This document shows positions 29,497 through 37,850 of a stretch of 64,000 nt of DNA, in pieces (positions within the stretch are counted from its first letter, which is position 1; every line of letters starts with the position of its first letter). The translations under genes and the position numbers were made by a program. The notes under the pieces are model-generated. The model did no database searches, was not told where the DNA came from, and worked only from the letters and a program-made list of their open reading frames with translations. The DNA is from Metabacillus niabensis (GTDB lineage Bacteria; Bacillota; Bacilli; Bacillales; Bacillaceae): positions 491,728 through 555,727 of the forward strand of contig NZ_JAIVLH010000001.1 in the NCBI RefSeq assembly GCF_020524345.1, in the 5' to 3' direction.

Positions 29497-29531
29497 TTAA
29501 AGGGACTGTCAAGTTGAGACAGCCCCTTTAA
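29497..29531. terminator. Palindromic terminator after yppG
   Basis: TTAAAGGG-A-CTGTC, loop, GACAG-C-CCCTTTAA. It is symmetrical, so it could also end minus-strand transcription. Confidence 0.65.
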
Positions 29532-29549
29532 ATCATGAGTTATTTTTTA

Positions 29550-29642
29550 TACTATCAGAAAGTAAATATATTTTATGGATGATAGTATAAGAAAAACTAA
29601 TGCTTTCGCCATTAGGACTTGGCGACAAGTCAAGTTTTTCTA
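29550..29642. repeat. Dispersed palindromic repeat, copy 1
   Basis: TACTATCA at the left pairs with TGATAGTA (29580-29587), then AGAAAAACT...AAGTTTTTCT forms a second hairpin with the GCTTTCGCCATTAG core. The same two-hairpin arrangement recurs at 43797-43880, and the second hairpin alone at 48593-48647. The right end supplies the stop codon of the 43-residue minus-strand gene. Confidence 0.75.
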
Positions 29643-29761
29643 CTATATTTCTTGGCAAGAAGCTCTTTTACTTCACGATAAGATAGTCCTGAATTAGCAT
29701 TTAACCTTTTAACTTCTTCTACATCTGTATTTGAATATTTCTTCGTGTTAAAATGTTGCAT
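29630..29761 (-). CDS. Small protein, 43 residues, last gene of the csgA operon
   Basis: MQHFNTKKYSNTDVEEVKRL then NANSGLSYREVKELLAKKYSRKT. The N-terminal TDVEEVKRLNANS stretch recalls the repeat of gamma-type small acid-soluble spore proteins, but one short match is not enough to name it. ATG 29761 lies inside the end of the preceding gene (14-base overlap); an in-frame ATG at 29770 is too close to the AGAGGT site. The last codons and stop fall in repeat copy 1, which suggests the repeat inserted at the 3' end. Confidence 0.65.
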   Translation of the reverse strand: MQHFNTKKYSNTDVEEVKRLNANSGLSYREVKELLAKKYSRKT

Positions 29762-30008
29762 GTGTTTCATTACCTCTATGTTTGTCTTCCATCCGTTCTT
29801 TTCTAACTCTTAATGCATAGTTCGCTGTTTGAAGATTAGAAATAGCGATCGAGTTTTCCGGGCAAGCAAAATCACCGTTTTGATGAGATTTTAATTGTTC
29901 TACGAGAACGCTAATAACATCTTCTACTTGACAGCCATTCACACCTTCACGATCAATTGCCCCAGTTTGGAACTTGATATTAATGTAATGATTACTATTT
30001 CTATTCAT
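29748..30008 (-). CDS. Acb2/Tad1-like hairpin family small protein
   Basis: An 86-residue protein with the pattern GVNGCQVEDVISVL, FACPENSIAISNLQTA and ERMEDKHRGNE. This follows, position by position, a small family common in phages and Firmicutes (GVNG..., FACRENALAITKL..A..WL..R...R..RG.E.T) whose relatives include nucleotide-binding anti-defence proteins of the Acb2/Tad1 hairpin type. The match is recalled, not searched, and a chromosomal housekeeping branch is possible. ATG 30008 follows AGGAGGT. It lies directly behind csgA and overlaps the next gene, so it should be expressed with a forespore operon. Confidence 0.6.
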   Translation of the reverse strand: MNRNSNHYINIKFQTGAIDREGVNGCQVEDVISVLVEQLKSHQNGDFACPENSIAISNLQTANYALRVRKERMEDKHRGNETHATF

Positions 30009-30028
30009 TAGAACCTCCTGTTTAAAGA

Positions 30029-30277
30029 TTATATTAGCAGCTCATAAACTTCATTAAGCTGATTACCTCTTATAAAATCTTGTTCATTAAACGCATATTT
30101 AATTTCATCAGGTAAAACATTATTTAAAAATTGAATTTCATCTTCTTCAAGTATTCGAACAAATTCTAATTCAGAATGGAATTTTCCATTTGTTAACTTG
30201 TTAGTGATTCTCTTACATACTGAGCTTCGATCGTAATTTGATAATGCTTCTCTTAAGTATCCGAGAGTAAAGTCCAT
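30029..30277 (-). CDS. csgA: Sigma-G-dependent spore protein CsgA
   Basis: An 82-residue protein starting MDFTLGYLREALSN and ending with ELEFVRILEEDEIQFLNNVL, IKYAFNEQD and LNEVYELLI, closely matching B. subtilis CsgA (82 residues). CsgA is made in the forespore under sigma G and its job is unknown. AAGGA lies ten bases before the ATG. It is the second gene of a four-gene minus-strand unit. Confidence 0.9.
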   Translation of the reverse strand: MDFTLGYLREALSNYDRSSVCKRITNKLTNGKFHSELEFVRILEEDEIQFLNNVLPDEIKYAFNEQDFIRGNQLNEVYELLI

Positions 30278-30283
30278 CTTTCA

Positions 30284-30469
30284 TCATTCCTTAAAAAATT
30301 TTTCAAATGCAGGAGAATTTGAATGATCTGTTGCATAAGGATTATCTTCTTTCACATTATCCTTGTCCAAGTTCGTTTTAATTACGAGAGAAGGTGAATG
30401 TGATGCCTCAGCAATTAAACGGTCATCAAGTTCTTTGAAATCGGGTAATTTATTATTTTTATTAGGCAT
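30284..30469 (-). CDS. Small hypothetical protein, first gene of the csgA operon
   Basis: A 61-residue hydrophilic protein starting MPNKNNKLPDFKELDDRLI. It has an AAGGAGGTG site eight bases before ATG and ends seven bases before csgA, so it is clearly translated with it. In B. subtilis a small gene (ybxH) adjoins csgA; whether this is the same gene could not be judged from sequence. Confidence 0.7.
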   Translation of the reverse strand: MPNKNNKLPDFKELDDRLIAEASHSPSLVIKTNLDKDNVKEDNPYATDHSNSPAFEKFFKE

Positions 30470-30592
30470 ATTCTATGCACCTCCTTAATTTATTGTTTGA
30501 TGTAAATCGTTTTTCTCTCACGACAATTTTTGGATTTTTTTTAACGTGTAAATCCGTGTCATTAAAGTCATCATAAGAAGGAGGTGATGAAG

Positions 30593-30709
30593 ATGAAGAA
30601 AAATACTATCAAAAATCAAGAAGTTACAAGATCAGCCAAGGATTTAGCGAAGGATCCAACTCCTGAAGAAAATCCAAAATACGGGAGTAAATCTCACAAA
30701 AATAGTTAA
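30593..30709 (+). CDS. Small hypothetical protein, 38 residues
   Basis: MKKNTIKNQEVTRSAKDL then AKDPTPEENPKYGSKSHKNS, a lysine-rich hydrophilic peptide with a perfect AAGGAGGTGATG ribosome binding site before ATG 30593. It diverges from the csgA operon and is closed by a terminator. Composition resembles minor small acid-soluble spore proteins, but no specific member was recognised. Confidence 0.72.
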   Translation: MKKNTIKNQEVTRSAKDLAKDPTPEENPKYGSKSHKNS

Positions 30710-30712
30710 ATA

Positions 30713-30766
30713 AAAAAACGCCAGCTCTCGTTTTAGCGCCTATTAAAAGAGAGTCAAGCGTTTTTA
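30713..30766. terminator. Bidirectional terminator
   Basis: AAAAACGC pairs with GCGTTTTT, with an inner CTCTC/GAGAG stem; A and T tracts on both sides suit the 38-residue gene (plus) and the Hsp20 gene (minus). Confidence 0.8.
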
Positions 30767-30829
30767 TTTTGTTTTGAAATTTGCTTAAGCGTACCTATTT
30801 ACGAAATTTAATTAAACATTGTAGAATAT

Positions 30830-31312
30830 TTATATAGAATCATCTTCAAGTAATATCTGTGTAGATTTCTTAGGAATTGTCACAAGCAAAGATCCGTTTT
30901 TATATTTGGTTTTTATCTCGTGTTCTTCTACCTTATAAGGAAGAACAATGGTTTTTGACAAACTGTCAAGTGATGAGTAACTTCTAAAAGTTGAAGAATT
31001 TTCGTTATACTCTTTGATTTCTTCCCGATTTGTAATGGAAATCGTCAAATATTGATCCATGAGCTCCAGTTTTATCTGCTCTTTTTTAACTGGTGGAATC
31101 TGCATATCAATTACACATGTTTGATCTGTTTCAAAAGTATTAACATGTATCGATTTTTGTGGAAATGAACCTTCAAACATAGAATCAAACTCATTCATAA
31201 ATTGTCTGATTGGTTCAGAACGAAAGAAATGATCAACTATTTGAAAAAAATCCAATTGTTCATTTTGATAGTCTTGTTTATTATTATTTGTCAAATCATT
31301 TTTCTTTCTCAA
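30830..31312 (-). CDS. Hsp20/alpha-crystallin family protein
   Basis: A 160-residue small heat-shock-type protein: a variable Asn/Gln-rich N-terminus, then an alpha-crystallin fold with the CVIDMQIPPVKKEQIKLEL and NGSLLVTIPKK signature strands. The I-x-I tail is replaced by TQILLEDDSI. The start is TTG 31312, seven bases after AAGGAGG. Family members in spore formers are often chaperone-like coat proteins; which applies here cannot be decided. It is monocistronic. Confidence 0.82.
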   Translation of the reverse strand: MRKKNDLTNNNKQDYQNEQLDFFQIVDHFFRSEPIRQFMNEFDSMFEGSFPQKSIHVNTFETDQTCVIDMQIPPVKKEQIKLELMDQYLTISITNREEIKEYNENSSTFRSYSSLDSLSKTIVLPYKVEEHEIKTKYKNGSLLVTIPKKSTQILLEDDSI

Positions 31313-31420
31313 AATGTAACCTCCTTGCCTTGTTATGTCAGAGTATTATATGTTGAGGAAGATCTAAGTGTTATTTAATTGTAAAATATTACCTTACATA
31401 TGTTAAAAGGAGATAATGTT

Positions 31421-31918
31421 ATGCTGAGGTCGATTTTTGGTAAAAAAGATAAACGTACAGTTGAACAGCTTTTTGCGCCGTTATCTGGAAATATAATTGA
31501 ACTTGAGCACGTTCCTGATCCAGTTTTTTCTCAAAAATTAATGGGCGAAGGAATTGCCATAGAACCAGCTGAAGGTAAACTTGTGGCACCATTTGATGGA
31601 CATGTTATTCAAGTCTTCCACACTAAGCATGCGATTGGACTCCGTTCTGAAATAGGAATAGAATTGCTTATTCACGTTGGGCTTGAGACTGTAGGTTTAA
31701 ATGGCAATGGTTTTGATGTAATTGTTAAAGAAGGTCAGAAAGTTAAAGAAGGGGATCCATTAATGACATTTGATCTCGAATTAATTAAAGAAAAGGCAGC
31801 AAGTACGATCTCTCCTATTATTATTACGAATTCCGATATTGTAGAGAGAATTGAACGCCTAGAAGTTGAGAATGTAATAAAAGGCTCAACACATATTGCA
31901 AATGTACATACTAAATAA
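31421..31918 (+). CDS. ypqE: PTS glucose-type EIIA component YpqE
   Basis: A 165-residue EIIA(Glc)-like phosphocarrier without the EIIB or EIIC domains. The two active-site histidines are in FHTKHAIGLRS and ELLIHVGLETVGLNG. It can in principle receive phosphate from HPr and pass it to EIIBC permeases that lack an EIIA. ATG 31421 lies eight bases after AAAAGGAG; the in-frame ATG at 31400 overlaps nothing useful. Terminator at 31931. Confidence 0.9.
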   Translation: MLRSIFGKKDKRTVEQLFAPLSGNIIELEHVPDPVFSQKLMGEGIAIEPAEGKLVAPFDGHVIQVFHTKHAIGLRSEIGIELLIHVGLETVGLNGNGFDVIVKEGQKVKEGDPLMTFDLELIKEKAASTISPIIITNSDIVERIERLEVENVIKGSTHIANVHTK

Positions 31919-31930
31919 ATAATTCCCGTG

Positions 31931-31959
31931 AAGGCAGAATGAATCTGCTTTTTCTTTTT
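31931..31959 (+). terminator. ypqE terminator
   Basis: GCAGA-ATGAA-TCTGC followed by TTTTTCTTTTT. Confidence 0.82.
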
Positions 31960-32013
31960 GCAATCTCTGAGCCTCTAAAAAAGAACGAAACAGTTGTTTC
32001 TAAACAATTCCAC

Positions 32014-32042
32014 TTTATTTACGAACGTTTATTCGGTAAAAT
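32014..32042 (+). promoter_or_regulatory. mrfAB promoter with SOS-box-like site
   Basis: TTTATT (32014-32019), 17 bases, TAAAAT (32037-32042). The spacer holds CGAACGTTTATTCG (32022-32035), which matches 12 of 14 positions of the Bacillus LexA consensus CGAACRNRYGTTYG, counting the free position (mismatches at positions 8 and 10). Confidence 0.5.
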
Positions 32043-32083
32043 AGAACATAAGGGCTACATTCAAGCAAAAGGTAGTGAAATTA

Positions 32084-34375
32084 ATGGAATTTAAGAAATC
32101 ATTAGAAAGCATCCTGCATTCATTGAAAAACAGTCAGGAATTTAATGAGCAGATTGTTCATTGGCATACAATACCTTCCAGAGAGGCTGAATATGTAAAT
32201 TTCCCACTCGATATCGATACGCGCTTAAAGGAGGCACTTGAAAAAAGAGGTGTTTCACAACTTTATACACATCAGCATGAAGCGTATCAGTTAGCTAAAC
32301 AAGGTAACAACTTTGTCGCAGTTACTCCGACAGCATCAGGTAAAACAATTTGTTATAATCTTCCAGTCTTACAACAGATAATAACAGATGAAAACAGCAG
32401 AGCTCTTTATTTATTTCCTACAAAAGCATTAGCTCAGGACCAGAAATCTGAAATAAACGAAATTATTGAAGAAATGGGTGTTCAGGTTAACTCTTATACA
32501 TATGACGGAGATACATCACCTGCTATTAGGCAAAAAGTTAGAAAAGCAGGTCATATCGTTATAACTAATCCAGATATGCTACATTCTGCTATATTGCCTC
32601 ATCATACAAAATGGGTGTCTTTGTTTGAAAATCTTAAGTATATAGTTATTGATGAATTACATATTTATAGAGGCATATTCGGAAGTCATGTTGCAAATGT
32701 TATTCGTCGACTAAAACGAATTTGTGAGTTTTATGGAAGTACTCCACAATTTATTTGTACATCTGCAACAATTGCCAACCCGCAGGAATTAGCTGAAACC
32801 TTAACTGGAACGACCATGAATCTAATTGCTAAAAATGGTGCACCTTCAAGTAAAAAGCATTTCATTTTTTATAACCCTCCAATCGTGAATAAGCCACTAA
32901 ACATTAGAAGAAGTGCTACATTAGAGGTAAGAAGGCTAGCAGAGGAATTTTTGAAAAATAAGATTCAAACAATTGTGTTTGCCCGTAGTAGGGTTCGAGT
33001 GGAAATCATTTTAACGTATTTACAACAATTAATAAAAAATGAGCTTACAAAAAAATCAATTCGAGGATATCGTGGAGGATACTTACCGAAGCAGAGAAGA
33101 GAAATAGAAAGAGGTCTCCGAAATGGCGAGATATTAGGTGTCGTTAGTACGAATGCACTTGAATTAGGTGTAGATATCGGAAGTCTTCAGGTGTGTATTA
33201 TGACAGGATATCCCGGAACCATTGCGAGTGCTTGGCAACAAGCCGGTAGGGCTGGCAGAAGACAAGGTGAAGCGGTTATTCTAATGGTGGCGAGCTCCAG
33301 CCCTCTTGATCAATACATCATTCAAAATCCTCGTTACTTCTTTGAACAAAATCCGGAAACAGCTATCATTAACCCGGATAATTTAGTTGTGCTGGTAGAC
33401 CATTTAAAGTGTGCAGCGTTTGAATTGCCGTTTAAAGAAGGAGATACATTTGATGGGTTGGAACTTGAAGATATCCTGCAATTTTTAGCAGAAGAACGAG
33501 TGTTGTATTACAATAATCAAACGTATCATTGGATGAATGACGCTTTTCCGGCGCACAATATCAGTCTTCGCTCTGCATCACAAGAAAATGTAGTTATTAT
33601 AGATCAATCGGATATTGCCAATATTAAGGTGATTGGTGAGATGGATCGCTTTAGTGCAATGACTCTACTTCATGATGAAGCCATTTATTTGCACCAAGGT
33701 GTCCAATTTCAAGTTGAAAAACTGGATTGGGAAGAGAAAAAAGCATTTGTAAGAGAAGTAAATGTAGATTATTTTACTGACGCAAATTTAGCTGTTCAAT
33801 TAAAGGTTCTTGAAGAAGATGAAACATATGTAAAAGACCGTGCGGTTTTTGGTTATGGAGATGTGACTGTCCAAGCAATGGCAACTATTTTCAAGAAAAT
33901 AAAGTTTGATACACACGAAAACATAGGTTCAGGACCTATTCATTTACCTGAAGAAGAACTCCATACAAATTCAGCTTGGATGAGTTTCCAATCGAACATG
34001 ATAGAAGATCTGGGTGAAAAACGTATGGAGGAATCATTAATAGGTGTTGCAAATGTATTGCAACATGTTGCACCATTAAAAGTTATGTGTGATCCTTCTG
34101 ACTTACATGTTGTAGCTCAAATCAAGGCTATTCATAATGGTAAACCAACTGTTTTCCTATATGACCGTTATCCAGGTGGTGTAGGTCTTTCTAAAAAAAT
34201 TCATGAAACGATGAGACCTGTCCTCTCAGAGGCATTGAGATTAATAGAACAGTGTCCTTGTTATTCAGGCTGTCCATCATGTATTGGGGTTGAAGGTTCA
34301 TCTGATACAATGAAAAAAGATGCTTATTTACTTCTAGGCATATTAAAGGATGAAGCAAATGTCAGTAAAACATAA
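32084..34375 (+). CDS. mrfA: Mitomycin repair factor A, DNA helicase
   Basis: A 763-residue superfamily 2 helicase (YprA). Walker A is TPTASGKT, the Walker B box is DELH, motif VI is QQAGRAGRR, and the C-terminal domain carries the four-cysteine zinc site CPCYSGCPSC. In B. subtilis MrfA and MrfB remove mitomycin C adducts by a UvrABC-independent excision route. ATG 32084 is preferred over GTG 32075, which abuts the AAAGGTA site. It overlaps mrfB by 17 bases. Confidence 0.95.
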   Translation: MEFKKSLESILHSLKNSQEFNEQIVHWHTIPSREAEYVNFPLDIDTRLKEALEKRGVSQLYTHQHEAYQLAKQGNNFVAVTPTASGKTICYNLPVLQQIITDENSRALYLFPTKALAQDQKSEINEIIEEMGVQVNSYTYDGDTSPAIRQKVRKAGHIVITNPDMLHSAILPHHTKWVSLFENLKYIVIDELHIYRGIFGSHVANVIRRLKRICEFYGSTPQFICTSATIANPQELAETLTGTTMNLIAKNGAPSSKKHFIFYNPPIVNKPLNIRRSATLEVRRLAEEFLKNKIQTIVFARSRVRVEIILTYLQQLIKNELTKKSIRGYRGGYLPKQRREIERGLRNGEILGVVSTNALELGVDIGSLQVCIMTGYPGTIASAWQQAGRAGRRQGEAVILMVASSSPLDQYIIQNPRYFFEQNPETAIINPDNLVVLVDHLKCAAFELPFKEGDTFDGLELEDILQFLAEERVLYYNNQTYHWMNDAFPAHNISLRSASQENVVIIDQSDIANIKVIGEMDRFSAMTLLHDEAIYLHQGVQFQVEKLDWEEKKAFVREVNVDYFTDANLAVQLKVLEEDETYVKDRAVFGYGDVTVQAMATIFKKIKFDTHENIGSGPIHLPEEELHTNSAWMSFQSNMIEDLGEKRMEESLIGVANVLQHVAPLKVMCDPSDLHVVAQIKAIHNGKPTVFLYDRYPGGVGLSKKIHETMRPVLSEALRLIEQCPCYSGCPSCIGVEGSSDTMKKDAYLLLGILKDEANVSKT

Positions 34376-35624
34376 ATTAAATCGATTAAAAAAACACGTG
34401 ATTCGAGAAGAAGGAGAGATTGTTCCTGAAAAACCTGCTAAAGATCTTAATACCGATCTTTGGGAGGATTACCAAACAACTGTTTTCACTTATGATAACC
34501 AGTATTGTTTGATAAGAGAAGTAGTTTATCCACTTGATTACAAACATGGGCATTATAGATTAAGAGAATTTAAAGAAGTTGTGGCAAGATGGAATGAAAG
34601 TGAACTCCAGCATCCGCTTTCTTCGAAGAATCACCATCCTGATGAATTATTTTTCTTTGATACAGAAACGACAGGTTTAGGAGGAGGAACTGGAAATACC
34701 ATATTTTTATTGGGGCAAGCCCAAGTGTTGGATAATTGTGTAGTTATTAAACAACATCTATTACCTAAACCAGGCAATGAAGTTGCACTTTATCAAAGCT
34801 TTTTAAAAGGGATTAATAGCAAAACTCTTGTTACTTATAATGGCAAAGCGTTTGACTGGCCTCAGGTCAAGACAAGACATACTTTAATTCGCGAACAAGT
34901 TCCTAGTCTCCCTCCTTTTGGTCATTTTGATTTATTTCATGCTGCACGAAGATTATGGAAAAATGAGTTGGAATCAGTAAAACTTTCGAAGGTAGAAAGT
35001 GAAATATTAGGAATACAACGCGAAAATGATATTCCTGGGTTTTTAGCGCCGATGATCTATTTCGAATTTGTTAAACAGCAAAATCCGGAAATTATCGCAG
35101 GCGTACTAAAACATAATGAAATTGATGTTTTATCACTTATCACACTATATACTCATCTCTCTACTAAATTACTAGATATAAATAATAAAACAACGAACTC
35201 TGAACATTATGAAATTGCAAGGTGGTTAGACTATATAGGTGAAAAAGATTCAGCACTTCATGCATACTCTTCATTTGTTAAAAAAGAATCAGGCCAGGAA
35301 CCTCAAGCAAAATTTGCTCTTTCCCTTCTTTACAAAAAGCAAAAGAGTTGGAAACAAGCTGTCACACTTTGGGAAGAAATAGTGAGTGAATCAAACTCAA
35401 ATGAGGTATCTTTTAAGGCCACTGTAGAACTAGCTAAATTTTATGAGCATCAGGAAAAAGATTTTTTAAAAGCGATGAAATACACAGATATACTCAGACA
35501 ACGATCTGAAAAATATATCGAGTTGAATGAGTTAATAAATGCTGAGGAAATAAAAAAAAGGAAAGAAAGAATTGAAAGGAAATATTATCGATATATTGCC
35601 CGGGCAAGCGCAAAAAATGAGTAA
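34359..35624 (+). CDS. mrfB: Mitomycin repair factor B, exonuclease
   Basis: A 421-residue partner of MrfA (YprB). A DEDDh exonuclease core begins at FFDTETTGLGGGTGNT, with TYNGKAFDWPQ and HNEIDVLSL; the C-terminal third is TPR-like. ATG 34359 within mrfA has AAAGGA before it and gives MSVKHKLNRLKKH as in relatives; ATG 34350 is the alternative. Coupled translation fits their joint role in excision. Confidence 0.94.
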   Translation: MSVKHKLNRLKKHVIREEGEIVPEKPAKDLNTDLWEDYQTTVFTYDNQYCLIREVVYPLDYKHGHYRLREFKEVVARWNESELQHPLSSKNHHPDELFFFDTETTGLGGGTGNTIFLLGQAQVLDNCVVIKQHLLPKPGNEVALYQSFLKGINSKTLVTYNGKAFDWPQVKTRHTLIREQVPSLPPFGHFDLFHAARRLWKNELESVKLSKVESEILGIQRENDIPGFLAPMIYFEFVKQQNPEIIAGVLKHNEIDVLSLITLYTHLSTKLLDINNKTTNSEHYEIARWLDYIGEKDSALHAYSSFVKKESGQEPQAKFALSLLYKKQKSWKQAVTLWEEIVSESNSNEVSFKATVELAKFYEHQEKDFLKAMKYTDILRQRSEKYIELNELINAEEIKKRKERIERKYYRYIARASAKNE

Positions 35625-35747
35625 TTTCGCCATTTTTTTGACGAAATCATGAACTTTTTTGAAAGTTATAAATAGGAATTGTAGGATTATAGGGAACGAT
35701 GTAAAATAAGGGACTGTAGTTTACTTTTTATAAGGGAGAAGACCGCT

Positions 35748-35843
35748 GTGTATAAAAGTGTTTTATACTTATTTTTCATCGTGATTGTATTGACCATCTT
35801 CATATTTACTAACTTTAAAGATAGCTTTTTAACGTTTCTATAA
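35748..35843 (+). CDS. Putative 31-residue membrane peptide
   Basis: GTG 35748 opens MYKSVLYLFFIVIVLTIFIF then TNFKDSFLTFL, a single hydrophobic helix with a short polar tail. AAGGGAG lies eight bases before the start. It sits alone between mrfB and cotD. Strong hydrophobicity plus a good ribosome binding site argue for a real gene, but it is not a recognised family. Confidence 0.55.
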   Translation: MYKSVLYLFFIVIVLTIFIFTNFKDSFLTFL

Positions 35844-35863
35844 AAATTAGGTTTTTGAATTAG

Positions 35864-35892
35864 TACATGTATGTACCTTTCATCATAGGCTA
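35864..35892 (+). promoter_or_regulatory. Sigma-K promoter of cotD
   Basis: TACA (35864-35867), 16 bases, CATAGGCTA (35884-35892), fitting the mother-cell sigma-K pattern known to drive cotD in B. subtilis. Confidence 0.65.
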
Positions 35893-35933
35893 AAAGTGTA
35901 AGACATGATAAAAAGATGAAAGGAGAATGCAAC

Positions 35934-36215
35934 ATGCATTGTAGACCAAAAGTTATGGCACCAATCGTACACCCAACTAAATGTTGTGTTAACAATACGT
36001 ACTCTGAAACAATCGTACCACACATTCATCCACAACACACAACAACTGTAAACCATGAATTTTATAAGCACCAACATTATTTCCCTCAAACTCAGTCTGT
36101 ACAAAATGAGGTTACACACCAACATTTTAATGTGTACGGCCCAACACCAGGTTTTGGACCGGGAGCAGGTCCAGTTCCACGTCCGGGTTTTGGTCCAGGA
36201 CCATTTTTCAGATAA
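35934..36215 (+). CDS. cotD: Inner spore coat protein D
   Basis: A 93-residue His/Cys/Pro-rich coat protein: MHCRPKVMAPIVHPTKCC, then IVPHIHPQHTTTVNHEF, closely matching B. subtilis CotD. The C-terminus is longer and ends in a Gly/Pro-rich PGFGPG repeat instead of the short B. subtilis end. ATG 35934 follows AAAGGAG. Late mother-cell expression is predicted from the upstream sigma-K site. Confidence 0.92.
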   Translation: MHCRPKVMAPIVHPTKCCVNNTYSETIVPHIHPQHTTTVNHEFYKHQHYFPQTQSVQNEVTHQHFNVYGPTPGFGPGAGPVPRPGFGPGPFFR

Positions 36216-36227
36216 CAGAAAAACACT

Positions 36228-36252
36228 AAGGAGCTGAATTTCGGCTCCTTTC
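36228..36252 (+). terminator. cotD terminator
   Basis: AAGGAGC (36228-36234) pairs with GCTCCTT (36244-36250), followed by TCTGTTTATTT. Confidence 0.8.
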
Positions 36253-36392
36253 TGTTTATTTATGAAATGATGAAGGAAACAACATCTTTATACAAAACAA
36301 TTACATGTTCAGATCAGCTGGGAGTATAATATAATTACTAACATGTTCGTTATAATTAGCAAAAAAGTTTGTATAATGATAAAGGTGATTGA

Positions 36393-36953
36393 ATGAAAGT
36401 TTTAACTGTTTCAGGATATAAATCTCATGAATTAGGGGTCTTTAAGCAAGATGATAAAGCTGTTGAGTATATTAAAAAGGCGATTGAAAAGTCTTTGATA
36501 GGATATTTAGAGGAAGGATTAGAATGGGTGATCATTAGTGGACAAATGGGTGTGGAACTATGGGCTGCAGATGTGGTCTTTGAACTTCAATTGCAATATC
36601 CGGAGCTAAAACTTGCCATCCTCACTCCATTTCTAAATCAAGAATCAAAGTGGAATGAGAAAAACCAGGAATACTATGAATTTATTCTTTCACAAGCAGA
36701 TTTTGTGGATAGTATCTCAAAAAGAGAATATGACAGTCCACTGCAATTTAAACAAAAAAATCAATTTCTTGTAGACAAAAGTGATGGATTATTACTTTTA
36801 TATGATGAAGAAAAAGAAGGGACTCCTAAATTCCTTTTGGAAACAGCAAGAAAAAAACAGCAAGTAACATCCTATATGATCAGTACGATTAATTTCTTAG
36901 ATTTACAAAGTGTTGTCGAGGAAGAAACAATGAAAAATAATGATTTTTGGTAA
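36393..36953 (+). CDS. ypsA: YpsA, SLOG-superfamily division-associated protein
   Basis: A 186-residue Rossmann-like protein of the YspA/DprA-like SLOG superfamily. The nucleotide-binding glycine motif is [14 protein letters not shown] and the N-terminus is [17 protein letters not shown]. In B. subtilis and S. aureus YpsA influences FtsZ-dependent division. It is followed by gpsB, as in all Bacillus, suggesting shared control of division and wall growth. Confidence 0.92.
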   Translation: MKVLTVSGYKSHELGVFKQDDKAVEYIKKAIEKSLIGYLEEGLEWVIISGQMGVELWAADVVFELQLQYPELKLAILTPFLNQESKWNEKNQEYYEFILSQADFVDSISKREYDSPLQFKQKNQFLVDKSDGLLLLYDEEKEGTPKFLLETARKKQQVTSYMISTINFLDLQSVVEEETMKNNDFW

Positions 36954-37055
36954 ATAACAGGTAATTTACTAAATTTACATGACAATGAAATTGACAATTT
37001 ACAAAATTTCTGAAAAAATATAAATTGAGGACTTCGTTATAATGAGGTGAAAGAA

Positions 37056-37355
37056 ATGCTTGCCGATAAATTAAAGTTAACAGCTAAAGAAATTTTAGAA
37101 AAAGAATTTAAGTCAGGTGTTAGAGGTTACAAGCAAGAAGAAGTAGACAAATTTTTAGATCAAATTATAAAGGATTATGAAACATTCCACCAAGAATATG
37201 AAGATCTTCAGCAGGAAAATTTACGCTTAAAAAAGCAATTGGATGATACATACAAAAAACAAACACCTGTACAAACAAATACCACAAATTTTGATATTTT
37301 AAAGCGATTATCAAATTTAGAAAAGCATGTATTTGGTAGTAAATTGTATGATTGA
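37056..37355 (+). CDS. gpsB: Cell division regulator GpsB
   Basis: A 99-residue DivIVA-like coiled-coil protein coordinating septal and lateral wall synthesis by binding PBP1. N-terminal membrane/PBP-binding domain [20 protein letters not shown] and the C-terminal trimerisation block [19 protein letters not shown] are nearly identical to B. subtilis. ATG 37056 is chosen; the in-frame GTG at 37047 is part of the GAGGTG site. Confidence 0.96.
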   Translation: MLADKLKLTAKEILEKEFKSGVRGYKQEEVDKFLDQIIKDYETFHQEYEDLQQENLRLKKQLDDTYKKQTPVQTNTTNFDILKRLSNLEKHVFGSKLYD

Positions 37356-37372
37356 TCACTAATTATTTCCAC

Positions 37373-37401
37373 TTGTTTTGTGTGTAATGATTAGGTATAC
37401 T
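37373..37401 (+). promoter_or_regulatory. rnpB promoter
   Basis: TTGTTT (37373-37378), 17 bases, TATACT (37396-37401), placing initiation close to the predicted RNA 5' end. Confidence 0.72.
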
Positions 37402-37412
37402 AGTGTTACTGT

Positions 37413-37824
37413 TTCGTTAATAACGTTCAGGTAATCGCTGCAGTCTTAAGGATTGTAGAGGAAAGTCCATGCTCGCACGGTGCTGAGATGCACGTAGTGT
37501 TCGTGCCTAGCGAATTCATAAGCTAGGGCAGCCGAGTTCGCTTGGCTGACGGCAGGGAAAAGGCCTAAGTCCAATTGGATATGGCCTGAATACCTTGAAA
37601 GTGCCACAGTGACGGAGTCTTACGAGAAATCGTAAGAGTGGAACGAGGTAAACCCCACGAGCGAGAAACCCAAATTATGGTAGGGGCACCTTCTTGGAGG
37701 AATTGAACAAAGAGAAGGACAAAAGTTTTATAGCTTTTGTAGATAGATGATTACCACCTGAGTACGAGGCTTATGCCGTTTGAAGTACGATGGAACAAAA
37801 CATGGCTTATCGAACGTTATTTGA
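37413..37824 (+). ncRNA. rnpB: RNase P RNA, class B
   Basis: The catalytic RNA that trims tRNA 5' leaders. The conserved blocks GTAATCGCTGCAG, AGAGGAAAGTCCATGCTCGC, GAGCGAGAAACCCAAAT and AGATAGATGATTACCACC are present in the usual order, and P1 closes as TAACGTTC (37421-37428) with GAACGTTA (37812-37819). It matches the B. subtilis type. Ends are approximate to about 10 bases. Confidence 0.97.
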
Positions 37825-37850
37825 AATCAGTATCATTTGATAAAGAACAG

